DNA of 64,000 nt from Haemophilus parainfluenzae (GCF_003252795.1 NZ_QEPQ01000003.1:186001-250000), one strand, 5' to 3'. Shown: positions 17,011 through 26,526, counted from the stretch's first letter. The notes: generated by a model not told the origin, from the sequence alone. Program-made: numbers and translations.

Positions 17011-18276
17011 ATGAAAAAAACAGCCCTAAAACTCACCGCACTTTTACTTGGCTCAGCTTTAGCAAGTAGTGCGTTTGCAACAGAAAATGGTCAAATTTCC
17101 TCAAGTTCTGATTATGAATTAGAGAAAGTATTGATTTTCAGCCGGCACGGATTGCGTTCACCAGTGGAAAAAGATCCGCAAGAAATGGCAAAATATTCTC
17201 CGTATGCATGGGCAAAATGGGATGTGCCATCAGGTTATCTCACGGCAAAAGGGACCGTATTAGAAACCTATTTCGGCCAATATTTAGGGCAATGGCTTGC
17301 GGGTAAAGGATTATTAACGACAGAGCGTTGTGCATCGGGTGAAGGTATTTTCGCTTATGCGAATGCAGTACAACGCACAGTTGCAACGGGGCAAGCGATT
17401 GTGGCAGGTGCTTTTGCCGGATGTAATGTGCAATTACAACATCGTGGAGAAATTGGTTCAGAAAAAGATCCAATTTTTACGACAAAAGTCCACAACCCAA
17501 GTAAAGCCTTAATCGAATTAGCAAAAAATAATGTAGATTTAACCGCTTTACAGAAAAAATTAGCGTCAAATTATGCACTGTTAAGTGAAATCATTGATTA
17601 CAAAAATTCACCAAACTGTTTGCAAAAAGGCGAATGTGATTTAGGTGGAAAAGTCGGTGAGTACAGTATTAAAGACGGCAAGTCAGTCAAAATTACTGGC
17701 TCTATCAGCACTGGAAAGAAAATTGTCAGTGCATTATTGCTCGCGCATTATGTAGGCAAGCCTGATTCAGAAATCGCAAACGGTCGCGTGGATAGCCAAG
17801 AAAAATGGCGTGCAATTAACGAAATTAAAAACGAATATTACCGCACGTTATTTAAAAACAACGAAGCGCTGGCACAAAATGCATCATACCCGTTATTGGC
17901 ATTTATTCAGCAACAGCTAAACAGCGAAAACAAAATTAACTTATTGGTTGGACACGATTCTAATATCGTCGCTCTGCTGGCTGCACTAGGTGTTGAGCCT
18001 TATGAATTGAATGATTCATTGGAAAATATCCCAATTGGCGGAAAACTGATGTTTGAAGTGTGGAAACATAAGCCAAGTGGCAAATTGAAATTTAAGTTGG
18101 ATTATGTTTATCAAACCACCGACCAGCTGATTAATATCACGCCATTAAGTTTGGCGACACCACCAAACCAGACAGCATTAACCCTCAAAGGCTGTGAAAA
18201 AGATGAACATGGTTTTTGTGATTATGAGCAGTTTCAAAAGGTGTTGAGTGAAGGGATTGAGAACGGTAAGAAATAG
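17011..18276 (+). CDS. agp: Periplasmic glucose-1-phosphatase (histidine acid phosphatase)
   Basis: A 421-residue exported phosphatase. The signal peptide is residues 1-23, the phosphohistidine motif RHGLRSP is at 45-51 and the proton-donor GHD at 314-316 in LLVGHDSNIVALL. Blocks such as KWDVPSGYLTAKG and YANAVQRTVATGQ align with E. coli Agp rather than with the phytase AppA. Agp releases phosphate from glucose-1-phosphate in the periplasm and can attack phytate weakly. The classic Agp nucleophile motif carries Asn in place of Gly (RHNLRAP in E. coli); here it is the general RHGxRxP form. It stands alone, 40 bp after the small membrane-protein gene. Confidence 0.88.
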   Translation: MKKTALKLTALLLGSALASSAFATENGQISSSSDYELEKVLIFSRHGLRSPVEKDPQEMAKYSPYAWAKWDVPSGYLTAKGTVLETYFGQYLGQWLAGKGLLTTERCASGEGIFAYANAVQRTVATGQAIVAGAFAGCNVQLQHRGEIGSEKDPIFTTKVHNPSKALIELAKNNVDLTALQKKLASNYALLSEIIDYKNSPNCLQKGECDLGGKVGEYSIKDGKSVKITGSISTGKKIVSALLLAHYVGKPDSEIANGRVDSQEKWRAINEIKNEYYRTLFKNNEALAQNASYPLLAFIQQQLNSENKINLLVGHDSNIVALLAALGVEPYELNDSLENIPIGGKLMFEVWKHKPSGKLKFKLDYVYQTTDQLINITPLSLATPPNQTALTLKGCEKDEHGFCDYEQFQKVLSEGIENGKK

Positions 18277-18281
18277 CGTTC

Positions 18282-18647
18282 ATGCAACCCTATGAAAAAT
18301 ACTTAAAAGAGAATTCGCAAAAATTGCGAGTGGATCAAACGGATGCGGAAAGAAAGCTATGGCAACGCATCAATCGAGATCAATTATTAGGATTTCGATT
18401 TAATCGACAAAAGCCACTTTTAAGTTATATCGTTGATTTTTATTGTGCGAAAGCAAAGCTGATTATCGAATTAGACGGTAGTCAGCACTATGAACCTGAT
18501 TATCAGGAAAAAGATGCATTGCGAGATGCAGAATTAAATTCACTTGGTTTTACGGTGATGCGATTTAGCAATGATGAAGTAATGCGTGAAATTGAAAGTG
18601 TAGTAGAGCAGATTTATTTGTTTTTAGAGAATGTAAGGGCTGATTGA
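18282..18647 (+). CDS. DUF559 endonuclease-like protein (Vsr-like fold)
   Basis: A 121-residue protein of the DUF559 family, related to the very-short-patch-repair (Vsr) and PD-(D/E)xK nucleases. The family opening TDAERKLWQRI is at residues 20-30, VDFYC at 51-55 holds the first acidic residue and ELDGSQH at 63-69 the Exx-D/H core. The natural role of DUF559 proteins is not known. The gene begins 5 bp after agp, ends 21 bp before a pair of palindromic repeat units, and interrupts the glyQ-glyS interval, which suggests insertion. Association with the repeats is described under findings. Confidence 0.8.
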   Translation: MQPYEKYLKENSQKLRVDQTDAERKLWQRINRDQLLGFRFNRQKPLLSYIVDFYCAKAKLIIELDGSQHYEPDYQEKDALRDAELNSLGFTVMRFSNDEVMREIESVVEQIYLFLENVRAD

Positions 18648-18668
18648 GTATGAGGTTGGATTAACTTC

Positions 18669-18866
18669 TGACAAATCTCCCCTAACCCCTCTTTGCTAAA
18701 GAGGGGAATTCTTTAGTAAATTGATTGTAACTGGCCCATTTACATTTTTAATTTCAATAGAGATTAAAATATCTGCTTTAAAAAACGTTAAAGTAGAACA
18801 TAAATATTTAACTCTCCAAAGATCCAATCCCCTCTTTAGCAAAGAGGGGTTAGGGGAGATTTGGCA
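18669..18866. repeat. Palindromic repeat element, copy 2, beside the DUF559 gene
   Basis: Inverted units at about 18669-18706 and 18829-18866 carry the same CCCCTCTTT-GCT-AAAGAGGGG hairpin and AAATCTCCCCTAA tail as the element at 11460-11634. The interior of about 120 bp is unrelated to that of copy 1. Together with flanking sequence it fills the 280-bp gap between the DUF559 gene and glyS. Confidence 0.85.
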
Positions 18867-18927
18867 GAAGTGATAACGAAGAAAATAAGAATTTAAACCT
18901 ACAGAATTTTTAAATAAGAGAAACAAA

Positions 18928-20994
18928 ATGACAACCCAAAACTTCCTAGTAGAAATCGGCACTGAAGAGCTGCCACCAAAAGCTCTTAAAACATTAGCGA
19001 CCTCTTTTGCGGATAACGTTGAAGCGGAATTGAATCAAGCGGGCTTAACCTTCGACAAAATCGAATGGTTTGCGGCGCCGCGTCGTTTGGCGGTAAAGGT
19101 GTTGAACTTAGCCACACAACAGCCAAGCAAAGAAATCGAAAAACGCGGGCCGGCAGTGTCTGCAGCTTTTGATGCAGAAGGTAAACCAACTAAAGCGGCT
19201 GAAGGTTGGGCACGCGGTTGTGGTATTACCGTTGATCAAGCAGAACGCATTGCGACTGATAAAGGTGAATGGTTAGTTCATCGTGCGAAAATTGAAGGTC
19301 AACCGACCAAAAACTTACTGAACGACATTGTGGCCAATGCGTTGGCGAAATTGCCAATTCCAAAACCAATGCGTTGGGCTGACAAAACCGTGCAATTTAT
19401 CCGTCCGGTTCACACGGTTACTATGTTATTGGGTGACGAGTTAATTGAAGGTGAAATTTTAGGTGTGGCAAGTGCGCGCACTATTCGCGGTCACCGTTTC
19501 TTAGGCGAGAGAGAATTTGAAATTCAACATGCTGACCAATATCCGCAATTATTGCGTGAGAAAGGTTCTGTGGTAGCAGATTTCAATGAGCGTAAAGCGG
19601 AAATCCTTGCAAAATCTCAAGCAAAAGCGACCGCACTTGGCGGCGTGGCTGATATTGAAGAAAGCTTGCTTGAAGAAGTGACTTCATTGGTGGAATATCC
19701 AAACGTTTTAGCGGCAAAATTTGAAGAACGTTTCTTAGCGGTGCCTGCGGAAGCCTTGGTTTACACCATGAAAGGCGACCAAAAATATTTCCCAATTTAT
19801 GACAAAGACGGCAAATTATTACCGCACTTTATTTTTGTCTCGAACATCAACCCAGAAGATCCAACCGCGATTATCGAGGGTAACGAAAAGGTGGTTCGCC
19901 CACGTTTAACCGATGCGGAGTTCTTCTTCAAAACAGACTTAAAACAAAAACTGGTTGATCGTTTACCACGTTTAGAAACTGTGTTGTTCCAACAACAACT
20001 GGGCACATTGAAAGATAAAACTGACCGTATTGAACAACTTGCAGGCGAAATTGCAAAACAAATCGGTGCAGATGAAGCGAAAGCAAAACGTGCGGGCTTA
20101 CTGTCAAAATGTGACTTAATGACCAACATGGTATTCGAATTCACCGATACACAAGGTGTAATGGGTATGCACTATGCTCGTCATGACGGTGAAGATGAAG
20201 AAGTGGCTGTGGCGTTAAACGAGCAATATATGCCACGCTTTGCGGGGGATGAATTACCTAAATCACTCGTTGCAAGTGCGGTCGCTTTAGCGGATAAATT
20301 TGACACCTTAACGGGTATCTTCGGCATCGGGCAAGCACCAAAAGGTAGCGCAGACCCATTTGCACTTCGTCGTGCAGCATTAGGTGCATTACGTATTATC
20401 GTTGAGAAAAACTTACCACTTGATCTAGAAGATTTAGTGAAAAAATCAGCCGCACTTTTCGGTGATAAACTCACGAATCAAAACGTGGTTGCTGATGTGG
20501 TGGACTTTATGCTCGGTCGTTTCCGTGCATGGTATCAAGATGAAGGCATTGCAGTGGATGTGATTCAAGCAGTATTGGCGCGTCGTCCAACTCGTCCTGC
20601 TGATTTTGATGCGCGCGTGCGTGCGGTTTCACACTTCCGTACTTTAGATTCAGCGGAAGCGTTAGCAGCAGCAAACAAACGTGTAAGCAATATCTTAGCC
20701 AAAGCGGATGCTGCAATTGGCGAGATCAATTTGACCGCTTGCGTAGAGCCAGCAGAAAAAGCCCTTGCTGAAGCGGTGCTTGCATTACGTACTGAAGTTC
20801 AACCGCTTATCGCACAAGGCGATTACACGACAGTATTAGATAAATTAGCAAACTTACGTGCACCAGTAGACAGTTTCTTTGATAACGTAATGGTAAATGC
20901 TGAAGATCCAGCATTACGCCAAAACCGCTTAGCGATTTTAAATACGTTACAAGACTTGTTCTTACAAGTGGCGGATATTTCGGTATTGCAATAA
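18928..20994 (+). CDS. glyS: Glycyl-tRNA synthetase beta subunit
   Basis: A 688-residue beta subunit of the alpha2-beta2 glycyl-tRNA synthetase, the tRNA-binding partner of GlyQ. The N-terminus [16 protein letters not shown] and the internal [20 protein letters not shown] stretch are diagnostic, and the length matches E. coli GlyS (689). A purine-rich AAATAAGAGAAACAAA precedes the ATG. The repeat element lies between it and the DUF559 gene, so it may be transcribed separately from glyQ. A strong terminator follows. Confidence 0.97.
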   Translation: MTTQNFLVEIGTEELPPKALKTLATSFADNVEAELNQAGLTFDKIEWFAAPRRLAVKVLNLATQQPSKEIEKRGPAVSAAFDAEGKPTKAAEGWARGCGITVDQAERIATDKGEWLVHRAKIEGQPTKNLLNDIVANALAKLPIPKPMRWADKTVQFIRPVHTVTMLLGDELIEGEILGVASARTIRGHRFLGEREFEIQHADQYPQLLREKGSVVADFNERKAEILAKSQAKATALGGVADIEESLLEEVTSLVEYPNVLAAKFEERFLAVPAEALVYTMKGDQKYFPIYDKDGKLLPHFIFVSNINPEDPTAIIEGNEKVVRPRLTDAEFFFKTDLKQKLVDRLPRLETVLFQQQLGTLKDKTDRIEQLAGEIAKQIGADEAKAKRAGLLSKCDLMTNMVFEFTDTQGVMGMHYARHDGEDEEVAVALNEQYMPRFAGDELPKSLVASAVALADKFDTLTGIFGIGQAPKGSADPFALRRAALGALRIIVEKNLPLDLEDLVKKSAALFGDKLTNQNVVADVVDFMLGRFRAWYQDEGIAVDVIQAVLARRPTRPADFDARVRAVSHFRTLDSAEALAAANKRVSNILAKADAAIGEINLTACVEPAEKALAEAVLALRTEVQPLIAQGDYTTVLDKLANLRAPVDSFFDNVMVNAEDPALRQNRLAILNTLQDLFLQVADISVLQ

Positions 20995-21002
20995 TAGATC
21001 TA

Positions 21003-21041
21003 AAAAGGATGGTCAATTTTCCAACGACCATCCTTTTGTAT
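21003..21041 (+). terminator. Terminator after glyS
   Basis: A 12-bp stem (21003-21014 with 21026-21037, core GGATGGTC) followed by TTTTG ends the glyS transcript. Confidence 0.85.
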
Positions 21042-21083
21042 ATAGACTTCAAATGATTATTTCTCTATAATCAACCGCACTTT

Positions 21084-21160
21084 CCCCCCTTAGCTCAGTC
21101 GGTTAGAGCAGGCGACTCATAATCGCTTGGTCACTGGTTCAAGTCCGGTAGGGGGGACCA
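21084..21160 (+). tRNA. ileX: tRNA-Ile2 (anticodon CAT, lysidine type)
   Basis: A 77-nt tRNA with encoded CCA (21158-21160), a 7-bp acceptor stem, D arm, anticodon CAT at 21118-21120 and the T-loop TTCAAGT. The anticodon arm GCGACTCATAATCGC and the D arm match E. coli ileX/ileY, the tRNA-Ile whose C34 is converted to lysidine by TilS so that it reads AUA. It is therefore not a methionine tRNA. The acceptor stem is nearly all C:G (CCCCCCT with AGGGGGG). Confidence 0.9.
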
Positions 21161-21167
21161 TTTGTTG

Positions 21168-21192
21168 AGATCGCATTAGGCGGTCTTTTTTA
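21168..21192 (+). terminator. Terminator after tRNA-Ile2
   Basis: Stem AGATCGC-ATTAG-GCGGTCT (one G-T pair) followed by TTTTTTA, 8 nt after the CCA. Confidence 0.7.
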
Positions 21193-21212
21193 TTGCCTTT
21201 TTCTAATGCGTT

Positions 21213-21938
21213 TTAGGCGTTATATCCTTTCAATAATTCAGCCCAATTTTCTTCATTGAATTGAATATTCATTCTTCCGACTTCTTTAACAAAAGAGCGG
21301 TGTAATCTTTCCAGGTTGCCTTGTTTCCAAGAATCTCCTGATTTTTGACCGCACTTATCGAAATCAATGAGCCAACATTTTTGTTCATTTTCGCGTTGTT
21401 GAACGAGAATATTATGGGCGTTGAGATCCGTATGACAAATTTGCAAATCATGTAACTGGCGAATTAATTTACCGATGGCTTGCCAGATGTCATTCGGCAG
21501 TTGTTGAATTTGTAAAAGTGCGGTCAGATCTTGGGCATTTTCGATCTTTTCAATCAAGATATCCGCTTGGTAGCAAATTCCTAATTTGCCTTTTTTAACA
21601 CGTGCAGCAATCGGTTTAGGTACAGCTACACCAGCTTGATGGAGTTGATTTAACAGCTGAAATTCCGCTACGCTGCGTGTTTCAGTAAATGATTGAAAAC
21701 GATAGCGATCTTTGTTGAATTTTCCCCATAAACCACCGCGATAATAATGACGAAGGGCAGAGTTTACACCAAAAAGATCTTTTGTATTGAGGAAGTAGGT
21801 TGTGCCGCGTCCTTTAGCTGAACCGGTAATACGTTGTTGTTTTTCCCAAAAAGCTGATTCAAAAAATGAAGAGGGCTCTGTTGGTTTTTCCGTGAGGTTA
21901 AAAAGAAAGAATTGATTATCTTGTTGGAATTCAAGCAT
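21213..21938 (-). CDS. kdkA: 3-deoxy-D-manno-octulosonic acid (Kdo) kinase
   Basis: A 241-residue kinase of the KdkA/WaaP group that phosphorylates the single Kdo of Haemophilus-type lipid A-core. The kinase-like catalytic loop HTDLNAHNIL is at residues 169-178 and the metal-binding IDFDKC at 191-196. N-terminal HYYRGGLWGKFN corresponds to the nucleotide-binding strands. It is peripheral to the cytoplasmic face. It is divergent from the heptosyltransferase gene opsX (77 bp apart), the same neighbour as in H. influenzae. This fits the one-Kdo inner core of the genus. Confidence 0.92.
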   Translation of the reverse strand: MLEFQQDNQFFLFNLTEKPTEPSSFFESAFWEKQQRITGSAKGRGTTYFLNTKDLFGVNSALRHYYRGGLWGKFNKDRYRFQSFTETRSVAEFQLLNQLHQAGVAVPKPIAARVKKGKLGICYQADILIEKIENAQDLTALLQIQQLPNDIWQAIGKLIRQLHDLQICHTDLNAHNILVQQRENEQKCWLIDFDKCGQKSGDSWKQGNLERLHRSFVKEVGRMNIQFNEENWAELLKGYNA

Positions 21939-22015
21939 TTTAGTTGAACCGAATAATAGAAAATGCCCTCATTCTACTTTAAAATAGACGGAAATTAAAT
22001 GCGCGAGGAACTCAA

Positions 22016-23071
22016 ATGTCCCATTCTCCACTTTTTACCTTCCCCCCTAAATCACTTTGTATTTTGCGTTTGTCTGCGGTGGGTGATGTTTGCCATGCAC
22101 TTGCTGTGGTACAGCATATTCAACGTCATTGGCCGCAAACGAAATTAACGTGGATTGTGGGTAAAACAGAAATGGGTCTACTTTCCGGTATTGAAGGCGT
22201 GGAACTAGTTCCTTACGATAAAAAGAGCGGTTGGAAAGGCGTGTGGAATTTATGGATGTTTTTGAAAAACAATCAATTTGATGCGCTTTTGAATATGCAG
22301 ACGGCATTTCGCGCTTCGATTATCTCTCTTGGTATTCAAGCGAAATATAAAATTGGGTTTGGCAAAAAACGTTCTCGAGAAGGGCAGTGGTTGTTTGTGA
22401 ATCGCCGAGTTCAAGATCCGGAAACGCCTCATGTGCTAGAGGGTTTTATGGCTTTTGCGGATTATCTTGGTGTTCCACCGGCAGAAATGCTTTCTTGGCA
22501 ATTAGCGATCTCTGATGCAGATCGCGAATACGCCAAACAGTTTATTGATCCTACACGTAAAAATCTGATTATTTCTCCTTGCTCCAGTAAAGCCGAGAAA
22601 GATTGGTTGGTGGAGCGTTATGCGGAAGTGGCAAATATTGCTCATCAACATAATGTGAATGTAATTTTTTGCAGCTCACCAGCAAAACGCGAATTAGAAA
22701 TGGTAAAAAAAATTACCGCACTTTGTGATTTTCAACCGGTTGATGCTTCTGGAAAAACCAGTTTAAAACAACTTGCTGCATTAATTCATCAAGCAAATTT
22801 AGTGATTTCGCCCGATTCTGGTCCGGCTCATATTGCGACCACTCAAGGTACGCCAGTGATTGGATTATATGCTTACCACAACCCATTGCGCACCGCACCT
22901 TATCATAATCTGGATAATGTGGTGTCAGTATATGAAGAAAATGTGCAAAAAGAACAAGGAAAACCTTCAGGTGAATTGCCTTGGGCGACTAAATTAAAAG
23001 GCAAAAATTTAATGGCTGAAATTCAGGTAGAGCAAGTGGTGGCTCAGATGAGAGCGTTGAATTTATTTTAA
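22016..23071 (+). CDS. opsX: Lipopolysaccharide heptosyltransferase I
   Basis: A 351-residue family 9 glycosyltransferase that adds the first L-glycero-D-manno-heptose to Kdo in LPS core synthesis. N-terminal CILRLSAVGDVCHAL is the conserved opening of the GT-B fold, and SPDSGPAHIATTQGTPVIGLY around residues 263-283 is the nucleotide-sugar binding segment. It acts in the cytoplasm at the inner membrane. It is divergent from kdkA, as in H. influenzae, where this gene is called opsX. A single uptake signal overlaps the 3' flank. Confidence 0.93.
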   Translation: MSHSPLFTFPPKSLCILRLSAVGDVCHALAVVQHIQRHWPQTKLTWIVGKTEMGLLSGIEGVELVPYDKKSGWKGVWNLWMFLKNNQFDALLNMQTAFRASIISLGIQAKYKIGFGKKRSREGQWLFVNRRVQDPETPHVLEGFMAFADYLGVPPAEMLSWQLAISDADREYAKQFIDPTRKNLIISPCSSKAEKDWLVERYAEVANIAHQHNVNVIFCSSPAKRELEMVKKITALCDFQPVDASGKTSLKQLAALIHQANLVISPDSGPAHIATTQGTPVIGLYAYHNPLRTAPYHNLDNVVSVYEENVQKEQGKPSGELPWATKLKGKNLMAEIQVEQVVAQMRALNLF

Positions 23072-23091
23072 AGTGCGGTCAATTTTAGAGA

Positions 23092-23116
23092 TAAAAAAAG
23101 CCCTCAAATGAGGGCT
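23092..23116 (-). terminator. Terminator of the carboxymuconolactone-decarboxylase-family gene
   Basis: Read on the minus strand, stem AGCCCTC-ATTT-GAGGGCT is followed by TTTTTTAT; it serves the gene at 23143-23487. The other side lacks a T run, so it is weak for opsX. Confidence 0.75.
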
Positions 23117-23142
23117 AAAAGAATCATAAAGTTCCTTGCGAA

Positions 23143-23487
23143 TTATTCGCCTTTTTGTGCGTTGTAAGCTTCTAATGCACGAAGAGAGTAGGTGTAAGCT
23201 GCACCTGCATTTAATGCGATAGACATCGCTAATGCTGCTGCCACTTCTTCTTCAGTTGCACCTGCTTTCACTGCTTCATCAGCATGTACGCCAATGCAGC
23301 TTTCACAACGTGTTGTGACGGCAACTGCTAATGCAATTAATTCACGGGTTTTGGCATCTAATACGTTACCTTCTGCCGCCGCCGCACCTAATGCGCCGTA
23401 AGCTTGTAACATTTTAGGGTATTTTTTACCTAATGCACCGAATGATTTTTTAACGTGTGCTACATCATTTTTCCAATCTGCAAACAT
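23143..23487 (-). CDS. Carboxymuconolactone decarboxylase (AhpD-like) family protein
   Basis: A 114-residue helical protein of the CMD/AhpD superfamily. The redox motif CESC at residues 61-64 with His68 (CESCIGVHAD) is the AhpD-like active site, so a peroxide- or thiol-linked role is more likely than decarboxylation. Length is normal. A clean GGAGAAAAACAATG start is visible. It is transcribed away from an AraC-type regulator 103 bp off, the same arrangement as in H. influenzae; the regulator probably controls it. Confidence 0.85.
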   Translation of the reverse strand: MFADWKNDVAHVKKSFGALGKKYPKMLQAYGALGAAAAEGNVLDAKTRELIALAVAVTTRCESCIGVHADEAVKAGATEEEVAAALAMSIALNAGAAYTYSLRALEAYNAQKGE

Positions 23488-23590
23488 TGTTTTTCTCCTT
23501 AAATTTAGTACAAATTTCGAGAGGAATTATAAGCAGATTAGCGTATGATACTTGTCAAATTGTCTTAACTTTTAGACGGAAAATCTCACA

Positions 23591-24481
23591 ATGGATTATT
23601 TAGATAAATTAACACAGCTGGCGCAAGTGCGAGGGGAAATTAATATTCACTGCTTGTTTCAAGGGGATTGGCAAGTTGAACATCAGCCAGATGCGGCGGA
23701 ATATCAAGGTTTATTTCATTTAATCGAGCAAGGTGAGTGCTGGGTAACCTTTGCGGGAAAACAATTTCATTTGAAAAAAGGCGATCTCTTTTTTCTTCCT
23801 CAAAATCGACCGCACTTTTTGGGCAGTTCTCAACAAAAAAAAGAGAATAGCATACAGAAAGAGCAATCAAATGCACTTTTTAATGTTCATCAAATAGGTG
23901 CAGGTACGCCCGATCTGAAGATGTTTTGTGGGACATTTTATTATCAAAAACCGTCATTATTAATTAATTCATTACCAGACTATTTGCATTTTTCGCTACA
24001 AAATACGCCTGTGCAGCCCTTGGTTTCACTTTTTTTACAAGAAGCCGAGAAACCGGAGCAAGGCACAAAATCGGTGATTGATGCATTATCAAATGTGTTG
24101 TTTATTTATATTTTGCGTCATGCTCAGCAAATAGGTTTGCTCAATCAAGGCTTACTAGCCGCGTTGCAGGATAAAAGGCTGAATCAAGTCCTTGAAAAAA
24201 TCCTGTTTTCACCTCAATTAGATTGGAATATTGAGCAATTAGCAGAGTTGGCTTCCATGTCTCGTGCGACCTTTATGCGGATCTTTCAACAGCAATTAGG
24301 GATGCCCCCAGGAAAATTTCTCACACAAGTGCGGTTAGAAATGGCGGCTGTTTTATTGAAAAATACGCAAAAGACCATTTTGGCAATCGCCCTTGAAGTA
24401 GGGTATCAATCAGAAGCACATTTTAGTAAGGCGTTTAAAGCAATTTATGGGCTTTCACCGAGCCAATTTCGCAAAACCTAA
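23591..24481 (+). CDS. AraC-family transcriptional regulator
   Basis: A 296-residue regulator. An N-terminal cupin-like sensor domain (about residues 10-110, with the KKGDLFFLPQNRPHFLG metal-binding-type segment) is followed by two helix-turn-helix motifs in the last 100 residues (LAELASMSRATFMRIFQQQ and ILAIALEVGYQSEAHFSKAF). The effector is unknown. It is divergent from the AhpD-like gene and 76 bp upstream of an ABC exporter, and probably regulates both. Confidence 0.88.
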   Translation: MDYLDKLTQLAQVRGEINIHCLFQGDWQVEHQPDAAEYQGLFHLIEQGECWVTFAGKQFHLKKGDLFFLPQNRPHFLGSSQQKKENSIQKEQSNALFNVHQIGAGTPDLKMFCGTFYYQKPSLLINSLPDYLHFSLQNTPVQPLVSLFLQEAEKPEQGTKSVIDALSNVLFIYILRHAQQIGLLNQGLLAALQDKRLNQVLEKILFSPQLDWNIEQLAELASMSRATFMRIFQQQLGMPPGKFLTQVRLEMAAVLLKNTQKTILAIALEVGYQSEAHFSKAFKAIYGLSPSQFRKT

Positions 24482-24502
24482 CCCATCGTTTAAAACTTGC
24501 GT

Positions 24503-24508
24503 TATAAT
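24503..24508 (+). promoter_or_regulatory. Possible -10 element for the ABC exporter gene
   Basis: A perfect TATAAT lies 49 bp before the ATG at 24558, overlapping the start of an uptake signal. No good -35 is visible at the right distance, so activation by the neighbouring AraC-type regulator would make sense. Confidence 0.35.
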
Positions 24509-24557
24509 GACCGCACTTTAGGCGGCTCTGTCGCCTTTAATTTTTTAAGGTATTGTT

Positions 24558-26402
24558 ATGTTTAATAAAATATTTTCATGGTTTGAAAACCGTTTAAATC
24601 CTTATCCGGAAAGCAATCCAACGACGCCTGAAAAAGGCTTGTTCCGTTTTATTTGGTCAAGCATTGACGGCATGAAAGGCTGGATCTTTTTACTAGCGGT
24701 ATTGACGGTCGGTACCGGTGTGATGGAAGCCTTACTTTTCCAATTTATGGGATTATTGGTGGATTGGCTGGGTGCTTATTCACCAACCACACTTTGGCAA
24801 GAAAAAGGGCATTTGCTTGCCGGCATGGCAGCTTTGCTTATTTTCAGTATTGTATGGTCATTTGTAGGCGTGAATGTGCGCTTACAAACGCTACAAGGGG
24901 TGTTTCCAATGCGTTTGCGTTGGAATTTCCACCGATTAATGCTAGGACAAAGCTTAAGCTTCTACCAAGATGAATTTGCAGGTCGTGTATCGGCGAAAGT
25001 GATGCAAACCGCCCTTGCGGTGCGTGATACCGTCATGACCATTGCGGATATGTTGGTGTATGTTGCCGTCTATTTTATTACTTCAGGCTTAGTGCTTGCG
25101 GCTTTAGATACCTGGTTTTTAGTGCCGTTTTTCTTATGGATTGTGGCATTTGTGACTATTTTACGTCTGCTTATTCCTCGTTTAGCCAAAACCGCACAAC
25201 GACAAGCTGATGCGCGCTCTTTAATGACAGGACGTATTACGGATGCTTACTCAAATATTGCAACGGTGAAACTATTTTCACATGATGCGAGAGAAGCGAA
25301 TTATGCAAAACGTTCCATGGAAGAATTTATGGTCACCGTGCATGCACAGATGCGTTTGGCGAGTTCATTAGATACCTTAACTTACGCAACCAATATCTTC
25401 TTAACGTTAAGCACCGCGATTTTAGGTGTGGTGTTATGGCAAAGCGGCCAAGTCGGTGTGGGAGCAGTAGCTACAGCAACCGCGATGGCGTTACGTGTAA
25501 ATGGTCTTTCTCGTTGGATTATGTGGGAATCAGCTCGTTTATTTGAAAATATAGGGACAGTGAATGATGGTATGGCAACGCTAACCAAACCGCATACCAT
25601 TGTTGATAAGCCAAATTGTGTTGCATTAGAAGTAAAACAAGGTGAGATAAAATTTAACAATGTTTCGTTTGCCTATGATCCAAATAAACCGTTACTTAAC
25701 CATTTTAATCTCACCATCAAACCGGGTGAAAAAGTGGGCTTAATTGGTCGTTCTGGTGCAGGCAAATCAACTATTGTGAATTTGCTTCTACGTTTCTACG
25801 AGGCACAAGAAGGCTCAATTACCATTGATGGTCAAAATGTTTTAGATGTAAGCCAAGAAAGCCTTCGTCGTCAGATTGGTCTTGTGACACAAGATACCTC
25901 GCTTTTACACCGTTCTGTTCGCGATAATATTATTTATGGTCGCCCAACAGCGACAGATGAAGAAATGTTCAATGCAGCTAAACGTGCGGAAGCAGCCGAT
26001 TTCATTCCTTATCTCAGCGATGCGCAAGGCAGAAAAGGCTATGATGCTCATGTTGGTGAACGTGGGGTAAAACTGTCTGGTGGTCAACGCCAACGTATTG
26101 CGATTGCGCGCGTCATGTTAAAAGATGCACCAATTTTACTACTAGATGAAGCGACCAGTGCGTTAGACTCCGAAGTAGAAGTGGCGATCCAAGAAAGTCT
26201 CGATAAGATGATGGAAAATAAAACGGTTATTGCCATTGCTCACCGTTTATCCACTATTGCAGCAATGGATCGTTTAATCGTGTTAGATAAAGGACAAATT
26301 GTCGAGCAAGGGACTCACGCAGAATTGCTTGAACAAAATGGCCTTTATGCTCGCCTTTGGAAACACCAAAGTGGTGGCTTCTTGAGTGAGCATTCCGAGT
26401 AA
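24558..26402 (+). CDS. ABC exporter, fused membrane and ATPase domains
   Basis: A 614-residue half-transporter of the MsbA/MdlB group. About six membrane helices lie in residues 35-330, then an ATPase with Walker A GRSGAGKS at 397-404, signature LSGGQ at 506-510 and Walker B ILLLDEATSALD just after. It would work as a homodimer exporting a lipid, drug or peptide; the substrate is unknown. The gene order AhpD-like / AraC / exporter is shared with H. influenzae. An uptake signal precedes it and another follows it. Confidence 0.88.
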   Translation: MFNKIFSWFENRLNPYPESNPTTPEKGLFRFIWSSIDGMKGWIFLLAVLTVGTGVMEALLFQFMGLLVDWLGAYSPTTLWQEKGHLLAGMAALLIFSIVWSFVGVNVRLQTLQGVFPMRLRWNFHRLMLGQSLSFYQDEFAGRVSAKVMQTALAVRDTVMTIADMLVYVAVYFITSGLVLAALDTWFLVPFFLWIVAFVTILRLLIPRLAKTAQRQADARSLMTGRITDAYSNIATVKLFSHDAREANYAKRSMEEFMVTVHAQMRLASSLDTLTYATNIFLTLSTAILGVVLWQSGQVGVGAVATATAMALRVNGLSRWIMWESARLFENIGTVNDGMATLTKPHTIVDKPNCVALEVKQGEIKFNNVSFAYDPNKPLLNHFNLTIKPGEKVGLIGRSGAGKSTIVNLLLRFYEAQEGSITIDGQNVLDVSQESLRRQIGLVTQDTSLLHRSVRDNIIYGRPTATDEEMFNAAKRAEAADFIPYLSDAQGRKGYDAHVGERGVKLSGGQRQRIAIARVMLKDAPILLLDEATSALDSEVEVAIQESLDKMMENKTVIAIAHRLSTIAAMDRLIVLDKGQIVEQGTHAELLEQNGLYARLWKHQSGGFLSEHSE

Positions 26403-26497
26403 AACACTGGAAAAAATGACCGCACTTTGCAAAGATGCAACTCTTGAGAGAGTTTAGATAGAGATTGAACTTTTCTCATAATTAGTGCGAATTTCCT

Positions 26498-26526
26498 TTG
26501 ACTATTTTATTGACAACAGGTAATAT
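26498..26526 (+). promoter_or_regulatory. Promoter of the yceD-rpmF-plsX-fab operon
   Basis: TTGACT (26498-26503), a 17-bp spacer and TAATAT (26521-26526). Transcription would begin around 26533, only about three bases before the yceD ATG, so this transcript would be almost leaderless. Confidence 0.6.

Noticed and set aside
21118-21120. CAT anticodon read as elongator or initiator tRNA-Met
   Set aside because: The anticodon arm and D arm match the lysidine-modified tRNA-Ile2 (ileX) and not tRNA-Met.
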